Of a DNA stretch of 64,000 nucleotides, positions 33,245 to 45,400 are shown in pieces. This stretch comes from Phyto melanocephala (lineage: Eukaryota; Arthropoda; Insecta; Diptera; Rhinophoridae), in the NCBI GenBank assembly GCA_941918925.1, contig OW799233.1, positions 85,566,055 through 85,630,054 on the forward strand, written 5' to 3'. The position numbers were made by a program, and so were the translations under genes. Each line of letters opens with the position of its first letter. Position 1 is the stretch's first letter. The notes under the pieces are model-generated. The model searched no databases. It saw nothing but the letters and a program-made list of their open reading frames with translations, and was not told where the DNA came from.

Positions 33245-34000
33245 TATATATAAAAGAGTAACGCGACTGACTGACTGATTTATTATTGCACAGCCCAAAC
33301 GCAAAAGGCTTGAGACATAAAATTTGGACAGTTGGTTGCTCTTCTGATGTATAGATCCAAAAAGTAGGGATTTTTGGAAATAATATAGGGGATAAGAAAG
33401 GGGAAAAACGGGTACAATCGGTAACCTTATATCTGCTTAACTAACAATGATACACATTAACTTGAAAAGGTATTGTAATCTACTCAAAAATTAAGCTGAC
33501 AGATGTCTGGCACTTTTTGGAATTTTCAACAGCTAAGGGGCGAAAATGGGTAAAAATAATAGTTTGGTACTTTTTGGTACCCTATGTAACTTCCAAACAC
33601 ATAAAGCTGGGAAAAAATCTAAAATGTATTAGTTAATCCGCAATAACATATTACTAAGAACTTAACGCTATTTTTAAATTTGCATGTTAATATAAGTGGT
33701 AATAATTGTCCCTCTATTTGGTACTTTTAAAAAAACTTTTCCTTTATTATTGAAAAGGATATTAATTAATAATTATTATCGCCTAATAGAATATGGGCAA
33801 TTATTGAGGTGAAATTTTTAGAAACACTTTAGTGCACAAAAAAGGTACAAAAGAGGGTAAAATACGGAAAATGTGTATAAATCCTAACTACAGGGCAAAT
33901 TTGCATAAAATTTGTAATCAGTATTTCACTTTACTTTAGTAGTTTCTAAGTTTATGAATCTAGAATTTCGAAATTAGAAACTATTGATCCGAGGTAAGAC
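33245..34000 (+). mobile_element. Helitron-like repeat fragment
   Basis: The 5' part (tatttatatataaaagagta then acgcgactgactgactgatt) resembles the TCTATATATATAAAA starts of the Helitrons at 37537 and 38080. The body repeats phrases such as 'ttggtactttt'. I found no CTRR 3' end, so the right edge is a guess. The Phe-rich frame at 34012-34197 is not supported as a gene. Confidence 0.35.
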
Positions 34001-34374
34001 TATAAAATATTATGGGCGACCAAAAAGGTAGTTTTTTTTTTAAATTTAATGGATTTTTTTTTTTCTATGTTTATAAAGAATTTTTAAATAAGGGATTATT
34101 AATTTCGGGTGAGACTGAAAATGATTTAATAAATAGTAAGAAATACGCTATCGAAGTAGCGGGTAATATGCTAGTAAATATTATTTTTAATGATTGACGT
34201 TTTCGTAAATGCCTCAATGCACTGAATTCTAACATTAATACTTTGAAAAAATATGAACTTTTTTACATTAACAAAAGTTTTATGTTGAAGGCCTTTTGTT
34301 TGCAATAAATAAAAACCTTTTCTTTTTTCATCAGATTTTACATTCCTTATTGTGACAACTTCATTATACCCTTC

Positions 34375-35257
34375 ACACAGTGAAAAAGGGTATATATAGG
34401 TTTGTCACTATACCCTTCACCTGTGGTGCACAAGGGTATATATAGCTTTGTCATTCCGTATGTAATTTCTACAATTTTCATTTCCGACCCCATAAAGTAT
34501 ATATTTTCTGAAAGCTTATGAATAGAGGAGTCGATTAAGCCCTGACCGTCTGTCCGTATATCCGTCTGTCCGTGTGTTGGTTGAAATCAACTTTTAGAAG
34601 CAACTATATGTTCCTCAGATCTGTATATGGTATCAATCAATTTCTGAAAGCTTATGAATAGGGGAGTCGATTTAGCTCCCCTATCGGAGTAGATCGGTAT
34701 TGAAAATCAGAAACATCGGTTCATAAACAACTGAGATATCAGCAAAAACCCACGACCACCTCGATTTTTTTTTTACAAAAACAACATACATACAAACGTG
34801 CATATTGGTTAAAGTAAACGTGGGATCGAATCCCAGCTGAGCCAAAAAAATTTTTTTATTTTTTTTTTTTAATTTTTTTTTATTTTTTTTTTATTTAATA
34901 TGTATATTATTTATATTATTATTATTTTTTTTTATTTTTTTTTTGCTTTATATTTATTATTTATATTTTAATTATTTTTTTAAATTTTTTTTTAATTTTG
35001 TTTTTATTTTTTTTTTTTTTAATTTTTTTTTAAATATTTTTTTAAATTTTTTTTTATTTTTTTTTATTTATTTTTTAAAATACATACGTTAATTTTTAAT
35101 TTTACAATGGGATGTTTTTTTATATGTATGTTTTTTATATGTGTGTACGTATATCATATGAGATGAATGGTGATACAAACTACTGTTATTGCATGACTAC
35201 ACATTGTGAAGGGTATATAAGATTCGGCATGGCCGAATATAGCACTCTTACTTGTTT
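34375..35257 (+). mobile_element. DINE-1/mini-me-like element with duplicated 5' end and tRNA-like module
   Basis: The 5' end is present twice in tandem: tatacccttcacacagtgaa at 34375 and TATACCCTTCACCTGTGGTG about 43 bp later. The core, GTCY block and cacgaccacctcg block follow. The tRNA-like module is at 34804-34843 (TTGGTTAAAGTAAACGTGGG then ATCGAATCCCAGCTGAGCC). About 250 bp of T-rich low complexity comes next, then the 3' signature ggtatataagattcggcatg through cttacttgtt. Confidence 0.75.
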
Positions 35258-37469
35258 TTATTTAAATCATATATTCGAATATTCGGTAACCTTTAACATG
35301 AATGCCATATCCAAGCAAAAAACCTTTTCTAGATTATGAGTCCCATTTCTTTCGTCTTTCCTAAGGTACAAACGAAATTGCTAAACATCCAAATATTCTC
35401 AAGTGGTTCTCGTTGGGTTGTGTGCCACTACCCTTGTACTGCGGGTCCTGCGGTCTCCTTAACTCCTATTGACCAAGAATTAATCCGACGACACTGTGGT
35501 CCCGATTAAGGTGGAAACATATTTGGGACTAAATCAAGATGAGTAGACTAAACTAATTATGCATTTTTTACAATTTGCAGGTCACGCTTAGGCCTTAGAA
35601 TCACCGAAAAGACATTTAAGTTTAATATTCGTTACATAACTAATATGAAAACGTATGATTATCTAACCATTTTGTATAACAATGATGCTATTATAACAAT
35701 ATCATAATAAGCATCATAATCACGTGTCTACTGACTTTATATTTAAATGACGTGATTCATGACTCATTTTATAAATAAAAAACAATTTAAAATGCATTGT
35801 AATAAATAAATTCACAATGTTTTATTGTATTCCTTCATTTTCTTATATATTTTTGTATGTAATTTTGATTACAATAACATGAATTGGGAGTAAATATGTA
35901 TATTGTTTTGTATTGTATCTATGTATGTAAGTTTGTATAAATATTGTTACTTTTAATAAACACGTTTATGTTGGTATATATTTACTTAAAAATATCATTA
36001 ATTTATTTATAATAAAGTTATTCAATCATCAATAAGTATTATATAATTATTATAATAAATTTAACATCAAAAAATTACACTAACATAAATTAAGGAATAC
36101 CCTTTTCATCAATGTGCAAATTAGCACTTGTTTTAATATAAAGTTTAGCAATTTATTTAAAAATTTCAAAATGTTACTACTATTAATTTTGTAACAATCC
36201 AACAATAACAAAAATTTATATGTATAATATTGCATTTTGTTATTATTATTTCTTGTTTCATGATACATACAACATATACATATGCATGTACATATGTATG
36301 TAATTAAAATTAAGTTTTACATACTTCGATATAATTATAAAAATCTTTAATATTGTTTTTCTTAACGAAAATAAAAGTAATTTAAATTATGGTGTCATGC
36401 ACTTAAATAAAAACAATTTTTCTCTTAAGCCAAGAATAGAATGTATTTTGATCGCAAGTTATATACTATTTATCACGTAGTAACATAGACATACACACAT
36501 TTTGCAAATTTGCTTTTAATATGATTTTCTTAATCATTTCTCGTTTTTAAAATTTTTCTATTTTTGAATCAAAAAAAGTTTAAAACAATAAATCAATATG
36601 TATTTTTTAAACTAAAACAACATGTAAACAAAAAGATAACAATTATCAAGTTTGTTTGCAGAAATATCTTTTGATATTTATCACATGCAGTTTGTAACAC
36701 AAATTTTGGGTAAACAATACAAATAACAATTCTGGTTTTGAGATATAAACGTCTAATCATCCTCAAAATATACAGACATTTCTAGAAGAGCATAGAACAA
36801 TGGTCAAGCTTATTACTGCTTATGATACAAAATATTAGTAATAATAATAATAATAACAATAGAATAATTTTATGTTTTATTTAATGTAATTAACGCAGTT
36901 TTCGTAATTATTTTAGATACTTATCGACTTACTTGAACATAACACATAACTCTAGTGCTCATATTTTATTGAAGGTGTGTAGAGCAAAATTTTCATTGAA
37001 CATTTCTTTATTAATATTAAAGTAAATGATATAATGAGAATTAAATTCAAAATAATTTAAAGCGTCTCAGACATGATATCTTTTAGCTTTTAGCTTTATT
37101 AGGTTTTTTATTTTTTGTTCTATTTAGTTTAAGAAGATGAATTTATAAAAAAGTTTTATAATGGATTACCGAAATTTTTCATTCATTTCTAAAAAAAACG
37201 CAGATATGTGTGTGACCCTTTGTTCAAAATTTTTGTATGTTAATTTTTTCGAAATTTTCTTCTTTTATCGAAATTTTTTCTAAAATATCTCATAATATAG
37301 AGATTATCATAACTTTTATTCTTACGGGGATAATTCAGATTTAATTTAATCGTATGTTTTTCATTTTTCTTGAGGGCAAAATTATCGAATGTGCCAAATA
37401 ATATTACAGAAACAATTAAAACTAATATAAATAGATTTTAATAATTATAAGTTTCTTTGACCTTTTATA
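35258..37469. other. AT-rich intergenic sequence
   Basis: No gene seen. 35340-35540 is less AT-rich than its surroundings (cactacccttgtactgcggg and neighbours) but has no frame worth reporting. 36838-36862 is a short TAA/TAATAA simple repeat. Confidence 0.4.
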
Positions 37470-37536
37470 ATAATATATAATAGTTTTTTAAGCTTAAGGT
37501 CCTTTCAATTATTAGTATTATTTTCAATTTTGTTAA

Positions 37537-38079
37537 TCTATATATACAAAATTCACGTGTCACAGTGTTTGTCACCAAACTCCTCCGAAACGGCTGAACC
37601 GATTTCAATGAAATTTTGCATACACATTCTATTGGTCTGAGAATAGGTTTATAACTATTTTTTATATTCCTTAATGAAGTGGGCGTGGCACATCCCATAC
37701 AAAGTGAATTTTTAACATCATATATCTTGATTACTATGAAAGGGAGATCTTCGAAAATTCGTGCAACATCATTTGTTGTTACTATTTGTAGTCGTACCGA
37801 AAATGGGCAGGATCGCATAAGTGGGCGTGGTAGCTGCGATACAAAGTGAATTTTTAATATCATATATCTTGAGAACTATGACAGGGAGAGCTTTTTGAAT
37901 TTATGTGAGGCCTTCTATTATTAATGTGAGTAGCCATGCCGAAAATGGGCGGGATGGGATAAGTGGGCGTGGTAGCTCCTATACAAAGTGAATTTTTAAC
38001 ATCATATATCTTGAGTACTATCACAGGGAGAGCTTTTTTAATTTGTGCGGTACCACCCGTGCAGCAGTAAGTGAGTTAA
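37537..38079 (+). mobile_element. Helitron-like element (upstream copy)
   Basis: It starts TCTATATATACAAAATTCAC after an A. The body has the phrase 'gaaacggctgaaccgatttc'. It then has three roughly 120-130-bp repeats of 'atacaaagtgaatttttaac' plus 'atcatatatcttgag' plus 'gtgggcgtgg'. No own CTRR end was found before the next Helitron starts at 38080. It may be truncated, or the downstream copy may be inserted in it. Confidence 0.55.
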
Positions 38080-38809
38080 TCTATATATATAAAAGTGAAA
38101 CTCTGTCTGTGTGTTAGCTATAGACTCCGAAACTGTAAAACCGATCGGACTCAAACTTTAGCAAGTTGTTGTACTCATACCAGGGAGTGTTTATGGGTGG
38201 AAAAAAGTGGGCGGGGCCATGCCCATAAACAATTAGCTATCATTTTTAGCTACTTGCACTTGACCAATTTTTCTAAAACTTTGCACACATATTGAGCTGT
38301 CATGACTATATAATTTCGTGATTAGAAAAGTGGGCGGGGCCACGCCCCTAAAAAGTTTTAATTTTGAGGTACTGATTTTTCTAAAACTTTGCACACATAT
38401 TGAGCTGTCATGACTTTACAATTTCGTGATTAGAAAAGTGGGCAGTGCCACGACCATAAAAAAAAAGTTATAATTTTCAGCTACTTGAACTTCACCGATT
38501 TTCCTGAAACTTTGCACACTCATATTGAGCTGTCATGCTATACAATTTCTTGATAAGAAAAGTGGGCAGTGCCACGCCCATTAAAAAAAATTATAGTTTT
38601 GCGGTCCTTGCTCTGGACCGATTTTTGTGAAACTTTGCACACATATTGAGTTCTCATGACTATACAATTTCTTGATAAGAAAAGTGGGCAGTGCCACGCC
38701 CATTAAAAAAAATTATAATTTTTAGCTTTTTGCACTTGATATTCAATTTAAATTCAGAATGCATTTTTATTTATTAAGAGGCGTAGCAACGCGCGCCGGG
38801 CTTTTCTAG
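38080..38809 (+). mobile_element. Helitron with internal tandem repeats
   Basis: It starts TCTATATATATAAAAGTGAA (A before TC) and ends 'gcgccgggcttttctag', followed by T. A hairpin GCGT-agca-ACGC lies just before the end. Within about 38265-38735, four units of roughly 115-125 bp repeat 'ctaaaactttgcacacatat', 'tgagctgtcatgac' and 'aagtgggcagtgccacgccc'. Non-autonomous, about 730 bp. Confidence 0.8.
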
Positions 38810-38892
38810 TCAAACTATAAATTTATTTAAAAATAACAAAATTCAAGACACTAATCCAACAAAAAACAAATATATAATAAAAAACTCGTATC

Positions 38893-38930
38893 CAGATGAT
38901 GCTACACAAATAAGTAGCGAAATATTGTTC
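38893..38930 (+). ncRNA. Hammerhead-ribozyme-like motif of a Penelope element (mutated core)
   Basis: CAGATGA, then a stem TGCTAC...GTAGC, then GAAA. This is the order of a hammerhead core with a single-base departure from CUGANGA (second position). The same arrangement occurs at 50577-50608 on - in the other Penelope copy. Hammerhead motifs are known in Penelope-like elements. Activity of this copy is doubtful. Confidence 0.4.
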
Positions 38931-39000
38931 AAATAATATAAAATAAAACAAAAAGATTTTTTATTATTGAAAGGACCTTAAGCTTAAAAAACTATTATAT

Positions 39001-42000
39001 AAATAGATTTTATTTGTTTTTATAGTCTACTTTGCTTTCCTATCTTCCAAGGTATATTAATACACCTTGCTATCTTCGTTTTACCGATTCTTTTTAAATA
39101 ATAGTTGACATAACTGTAAGTTTTTTGCTGTAATAATTAATAGAAAACCAAGTAAGCTCATTTGGCACAATTTAGATTTTTTTTAGATTTATAAAATTAA
39201 AACTTCAAATGTAGATTATTATATGTATACATATGTATGTATGAATATATGTACATCTGTAGTATACTCTAAACCGCATTTCCATAATAATATTTTTAAA
39301 AGAATGCAATTTAAACCTTTGTCATCAAAATTCTAATTAAAAAGTATTTTAAAAATTTACGCTTTCTGTTATAAGCTGATAATATCGGGGTTTATATTGT
39401 ATATTATCGTTAGACGTTTGTGCGTTTTTCTTGAATTCCAAATCATAAGACAAGCAGAGCTAATTTTTTTGCCAAGGCTTTCCTCTAAAATTATGTTATC
39501 AAACATACAAAAATTTCGCGTAAAAGGGTATAAGTTTAAAAATTAACAAAAATCAATAAGAAAATAAAGAGAAAGAAAATATGTTATAAATTTCAACGTG
39601 TAAATATGTAGGTCAAATATTTTTCGATAAAAAATAAAAATAAAACAATCCATTAAAATTAGGACACACTACAGTTGTTTTTCTTGTTAATTTTTTTTTT
39701 TTTTTTTTTTTTGTTCTTAAAAATATTTAGAAAATGTTATGAATACATAAATATAAATACAAAGTTTATAGTACATTCAGAAAGTTTAGAAAAAGTTGTA
39801 AATTGTTGCTGTTTCTATATGTCTAAATTATATGGGTTTAATGGGTTTTTGTTTGTAAATATTGGTTCCAAAAAAGTTTCCATTGAAATGTACAAGTACA
39901 AGAGTACAAAATATTTATAACATCACATCACATATAAATTGCAAATATTGTTTTATATATCGAGAGCCTATACTAAAAATGTGCAAATGTACAAGTTTTG
40001 ACTATTGGCTTTCGAGATAGTAGTATATATGTGTTTTTATTAATAAATTTATGTATATAAAAATCATTTGCTTTACAGTATTTATTTATTAAATTACTTT
40101 TATTTTATATATGTATATCAAATCATCATTAAAAATATTTTAAATAATCTTGATAATGCGTTAATTATTAAGATTTTTTTTTGCAAATATTGTTGCAGTA
40201 AAATTTAAATAAGGGAAAATAACAAATGTAAAAGAATTAACAGTTATAAATGTATAATAAACAAAAAAATTAACATTTAAATAAAGAAAATATCAAAAGG
40301 AAAACAAAGTATTTATAACAAAGATAACAAATAAATAGAACTATTTTAATATTAAATTCATTGTTTTTATTATAAAAATTTGATTTTTATTAACAAATTG
40401 TAATAGTGGTTTTAGTAAAAATTTATACATAAATCTTTTTAGCAAATATATTTCATTTTGTGTATACATTTTGTTTTTTGTTTATGTACATACATATATA
40501 CTATAATAGGAGTTTGTAAGTAAAAAAGATATGATATTTAATTTATTTTTAAATCGGTAGGTTAGTTGCTTTAATTTTTAAATCTTGAATAGAGTCTTAT
40601 TTTTAGCAAGTTTAACAGTTAAAGACAGTTCATAGTTACCATGTAGTTGGGTGGTTATTAGTTTATTTGCTTTAGGTGGTTCCATTTAGTTAATAGTGGA
40701 TGGACATTCATATTTATATAGTATATAGTTGTTTTGTTTATGTTTAACATACTTTTACTTGTAATATTTCTGTTTTTGTTATTTCTGTAAAATTTTCGTT
40801 TTGTTGTGTTGTTTTGTGCCGTTTTATTTGAGGATGTCTTTCATTGTGCATTTTATAAAAGCTGGTTTCATTCAGTATTTTTCTTTTATTTTATTTTATG
40901 CTGCATACAAAAAAAAATATTAAAAAGTATTAATATTGGATAATTATAAATAAATTTATATTAAAATATAATAAATAATGAGGTATTGGGTAACTTAGGT
41001 ACGTATGTACAGTTGCGTTAAAAAATATGTATTCCTTTAACAACTGCTTTAGTATAATTCGTTAGCTTTTTAAACAAAATTAATTTGTTTCTTTTAATTT
41101 TAAAAATTAAGTAAAAGTTCCTAACTTAGCTAAGGTTTAATATTTTTTAATGTAAAAAACTAAAATATATAAAATGTAATATTGCGCATATTTTATCTTT
41201 CTTTTTGATAGTCACCATTTACAGCCTGCAACGGCTTACTTCCCTAGATGCATAAAAATGTCAAAGAGATTCAGATAACGTTTAATTTCACATTTTAATT
41301 TCAATATGTAACTTTCAATAAAGGAACGAAACCGCCTTCTTTTAATATGCAATATACTATGAAAAAAAAACATAACTGCAAACAAATCAAAAAACTAATC
41401 GAACGAATTTTGTTGTAATGACGTAGGTACGGCAATCGAAGCAAAGCTCTAATGTCTCTAAATTATGCTTTTTGTAATATAATAACTATAATTGCAATTA
41501 AGACGTATGTATAAACGCTGTCTCTAATAAAAATTATAATTTAGTTCATTTTAATTATCGAAATAAAATGATTTTTGCGTATAAACGGTTAGTTAATTTT
41601 TGTTCCAGGACTAAAGTACTTACAAACATTGAAAATAAAACAAAACAAAATGTTTAATATGAAAGCAAAATACTCCTAGTTGTATATTTCTCATATGGAA
41701 GCACAAAATTTTTGTATGTAAGCAGTTTGTGAATACAGACGGCAAGTTTTATAATTGCAATATTTACAAGTCTACATTAAAAAGTAGTATTAGATAGAAT
41801 ATTAGTATTTTTATTTGTTTTGCATTATTATAAACTTTTTAATATTTTTTTAATTTCAATTGTTACTTTACCTAGAAGACAAAGCTGTTCAATTAAAAAT
41901 CGATTCAAATTTGCTAACACTAATGATTTAACCATATAAAGACTATTAGCCATCTTCATTGAAATTTGATTTATTCTGCTTTCTTCTTTTGCTATATGCA

Positions 42001-42391
42001 TAATTATAAGCGTTTAAGAAATACAAAATATAGGAGTATTATATAGATTATATGTTCTAGGTATATTAAGGCTGTAAGTAACTAAGGCACTTGGAAACCG
42101 AATGACTAATTACTTATATGGTAATAGAAAGCATAAGAATAATGTCTTTGAGCGGACGGAGTTTACATTATTTAATATTTTAAAAAAATAGAGAAACGTA
42201 CCTCATCATAAGTATTATACATATTGATTTGTGTGTGTGTATTTTTTTAAACTTCTCTGTTGTGCTTTTAGGTTTTTATTGTTGTTGTGCTATTATATAT
42301 ATATATATATATATGACGATGTTGATGATGACATTTATATTGTTTTATATTTTTTGAATTCTGTTTTTTGCCCATTAGATTAATAATTGAT
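39001..42391. other. AT-rich spacer, probably including Snap24 3' UTR
   Basis: No gene seen. It lies 3' of Snap24 (which is on -), so the right part is likely its untranslated region. A (TA)n tract occurs at about 42293-42314, next to a TGATGATGAC run. 39693-39712 is a pure T run. Confidence 0.45.
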
Positions 42392-43024
42392 TTAACTCTT
42401 AAGTAAATTGTTGGCCCTTTTGTTAACACCAGTCATACGTTCATTGTTGGCATCACCTTTGGCATTTATACGATCGATTTGTATATTTTGATTCTCCAGC
42501 TCTGAGCCCATATCCAAAGCCATATTACGCAGATTACCTAACATGGAATTAACTTGTCCTAAATTTTCATCCATCTCATCTTCGCGGGCATCGTTTGTAA
42601 TGCGTGCTATATAGCCAGATTGAGGTGGTGCACCCATTCCGCCTCTTTCTCGCTCATCGATTACACGCTGAGGCTGGTTGTTTATAATTTTGCCATCATC
42701 ATTATTTTTCCACGCGTTATCACTGTCATCTTTAATGGAAACCTTTTTCCAGGGTATAACACAAATTCCACAACATTTTTCCATGCCACTTAAATTCTTT
42801 TCAGCCTCTTTCATATCGGCATTAATGCGATCCATGTCTTCCTCAATTCGATCCAGCTGTTCACCTTGATCATCAAGTGCAACGAGTGTTCGTATACCAG
42901 CTTCTTTACTCTCATCCATAAGATTTAACATTCGGCGAGTGCTTTCCAGTGATTCATCAGTTACTTGGGCTGCCTTTAAATGCAAATCTTGCAATTCCGA
43001 ACGCGGAGCACCTTCGGTTTCCAT
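42392..43024 (-). CDS. Snap24: SNAP-24, SNAP-25-family Qbc-SNARE
   Basis: A 210-aa SNAP-25-type SNARE. These proteins contribute two helices to the four-helix bundle (with syntaxin and a synaptobrevin/VAMP) that drives vesicle fusion at the plasma membrane. First SNARE motif about residues 20-80, with zero-layer Gln53 in DDQGEQLDRIEE. The membrane-anchoring cysteine cluster KCCGIC is at 84, 85 and 88. Second SNARE motif about 145-207, containing NDAREDEMDENLGQ and zero-layer Gln near 179 in SELENQN. The linker features WKKVSIKDD and RERGGMGAPPQSGY and the ending KRANNLLKS match my recollection of Drosophila Snap24 better than Snap25; this is from memory. A single uninterrupted coding exon. 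The start is at the ATG giving METEGAPRSEL, and the length matches the family. Confidence 0.93.
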   Translation of the reverse strand: METEGAPRSELQDLHLKAAQVTDESLESTRRMLNLMDESKEAGIRTLVALDDQGEQLDRIEEDMDRINADMKEAEKNLSGMEKCCGICVIPWKKVSIKDDSDNAWKNNDDGKIINNQPQRVIDERERGGMGAPPQSGYIARITNDAREDEMDENLGQVNSMLGNLRNMALDMGSELENQNIQIDRINAKGDANNERMTGVNKRANNLLKS

Positions 43025-43746
43025 TTTTGCTTTATTTGTTGTTATTCTTATGTGGTTAAGTTTTGTATATTTTATTATTAACTTTAATCAAATTCCTTTT
43101 CTAGAAAATTTTCAATACATTATATGATGACTGTATATTTTTAAGATTTTCCTTTTTTCGCAAGTTGTTGTTAATACAACAATGTTCAACAATTGTTTTT
43201 AAAAATTTTGTGAAATATACACAAACACTCTAGCAAATATTCATGAATATTTTATTTTGCAAAATGTTTGGTGAATTTTTAGTCACCCGCTTTCTTTTAT
43301 TTGGGATTTAGTCACCTCGCAGAAAAACACATACAACTTCATTAAATTGACTTGCGGACATGGAGATTATTGTTTCAGTAAACAAAATTGTTTTACAGAG
43401 AAATTTCAAAATTCAAAATTTGATTCAGACTTAAAAATGATTCAAGCAATATAATGTAATCTAAAGTGTCCAAAGGCAAATAAATTGTGCACACACACCC
43501 AACGTTTTTTAAACTATACTAAAAAATATTTTTTTATTTTCTTTTCATCTTCATACTATACACAAGAAAATGCTACCAGATCAAAAATCAAGTAAACAGG
43601 ATATAAAGAAACAAAAAAATTTAGTACCATGTAAAAGAAACAAACTTATAATTTTTAGACTTGCCAAGCCATAAAACTTTTAAGACTATATTGCTACTGA
43701 CTGGATGAACGTAGATTCATATCTAAGTTAAGACACAATTTTTTTT
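43025..43746. other. Upstream region of Snap24
   Basis: Contains the 5' leader and presumably the promoter of Snap24 (reads on -). No clear TATA box or initiator could be chosen from the AT-rich sequence. Confidence 0.4.
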
Positions 43747-44706
43747 TATACCCATTCGTTTGTAATTTCTACGATTTTCATTTCCAACCCAATGAGGTAT
43801 ATATATTCTGAAAGCTTATGAATAGCGCAGTCGATTAAGACCTGACCGTCTGTCCGGATGTTGGTTGAAATCAGCTTTTAGAAGCAATCATATGTTCTTC
43901 AGATATGTGTATGGTGTCAATCTTTTGAAAATAGCCGGGAATGAATCGCTATTGAAATTCAGCACAATCGCCCCATAACTTTCTGAGATATGAGCAAATA
44001 AACACGACTGCCTCTGTTTTTTCCCATATTTTGAACACCAAAATTAAAATTTTTCAGCCATTGAATAATTTATAGGTACCTTTGCTACTATTTTTAGATA
44101 TAATATGCCTCTAGAGATATACGTGAAAATTTTTGGATAAAGCGTGCTCTAATCGATAAAGGTATAGACAAATTTGTTTTTTAATTTACATTTTCCAAAA
44201 ATTTACAAACTATAATCAATTTCTTTCAGCTTCTAAACAACCGAGAGTATCAATACATTGACTAGCGCAATATAAAAACTATAAAAAAATTAAAATTTAT
44301 GTTGGCCGCCACTACAAAATGGCGGATAATAAATTTATATATGGGTCAAATCTGGTATTTTTTAATGTAACTTCTTGAACCCTCTCAATATTGGTATCAA
44401 ATGAAAGGGCTTGACCAGTAGAATACAGTAAATTATTAAAAAATCTAAAATCTAAGATGGCATTTAAGACAAAATGACGGTCAAATTTTTTTAACCCTTT
44501 TAATATGGATATCAACTGAAAGGGCTTGACTAGTAGAATACAGATAACTATAATTTTAAATTTTGGATGGCATCAGAAATAATAAAGAAAAATGGCGTAA
44601 AACATTAAATATAGGTTAAGCTACGATGCGGGATTATACTCCATATGTACATGATGGTGAAGGGTATTATCAAATTCGGCACGGCAGAATATAGCACTTT
44701 TACTTT
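43747..44706 (+). mobile_element. DINE-1/mini-me-like element, long variant
   Basis: It starts TATACCCATTCGTTTGTAAT (first block shortened). It has the core and GTCY block, 'aatcgctattgaaattcagc', and a long body with 'aaaatggcggataa' and 'tctaagatggcatt' segments. It ends gaagggtattatcaaattcg then gcacggcagaatatagcact. It lacks the tRNA-like module, defining a second structural class shared with 49732-50297. Confidence 0.75.
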
Positions 44707-44882
44707 TTTATTGTTATTTTTGTTAAAAATAACTATAATTAATGGATAAAAAAGTTATAAATGATGGATTTATAGTGCAAAGCCATTTATCGGTTCGACA
44801 AAATCCTGCCTTCAACTAACGGCAAGTTGCAATAATGGCCCTTACCGGGAGTTTCCGTATGCAAAAAACGAAAACAATTATA

Positions 44883-45400
44883 AAGGGTGGTTAAATTTTA
44901 AGGGCCGATGTTGAATGCGAACCATACTTTAACATCGGGTTTTTTTTTTCATTTAATTTAACATTTCTCAAATTCAGACTTACTCTGTTTAGACAATGAA
45001 AAATACACAATCGAGCAACGCATTAAAGTTATTCAGGCTTAGTATGGGCGTTCAAATTAAAATGCATTTCGTGCACTTTGTGATTCTTTTGGTCAACATA
45101 ATCGTTCAAATTCGTCCGCAATCGTGAGAATTGTGAAAAATATTTAAATTTAAGCAAACTAGTTTTGTATAAAATGTGAAAACATCTGTGAATACCTTCT
45201 TAGTTCGTTGAACGGAAAACATGACTGTTTTTCGCGATAATGTGGCATAAGAGCAGTTAACCTCGACTTCCATTGTCATTGAAAATTTGGACCATCAGAT
45301 GATGGTGTGCCCAAGGGTTCGCGGCGGCCATTCGACCGATATTTTGTTCCATACATAATTGAACTATACCAATATTATCATAATAACAATGCTATGTATA
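44883..45400 (+). pseudogene. Mariner-like element, internally deleted transposase
   Basis: It begins 'aagggtggttaaattttaag' then ggccgatgttg, like the terminal repeat of a common arthropod mariner-type family. From about 44998 one frame reads EKYTIEQRIKVIQA, a stop, then NAFRALCDSFGQHNRS, then AIVRIVKNI. This is the N-terminal DUF4817-type helix-turn-helix region. After a gap, RGGHSTDILFHT and a stop appear at about 45320-45358, matching the C-terminus of the same protein family. The catalytic core is deleted and stops interrupt the rest. No right terminal repeat was recognised. Confidence 0.75.

Larger units (their letters stand above)
37470..39000 (+). mobile_element. Penelope-like retroelement remnant with inverted end, carrying Helitrons
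   Basis: The right part (38815-39000) resembles a Penelope-type 3' region: a hammerhead-like motif at 38893, then 'attgaaaggaccttaagctt' followed by aaaaaactattatat. The same roughly 38-bp terminal block is present inverted at 37475-37512 (aatagttttttaagcttaag then gtcctttcaat). Inverted partial ends are common at Penelope insertions. No RT remains. Two Helitrons fill the space between. The 132-codon frame at 37465-37863 on - runs across these repeats and is rejected as a gene. Confidence 0.55.

Noticed and set aside
34012..34197. 61-codon frame after Mpi
   Set aside because: Phe-rich start from a T run, no homology and next to repeats; not supported as a gene.
37465..37863. 132-codon frame on -
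   Set aside because: Runs across a Penelope terminal block and a Helitron; the 'protein' is the translation of repeats.
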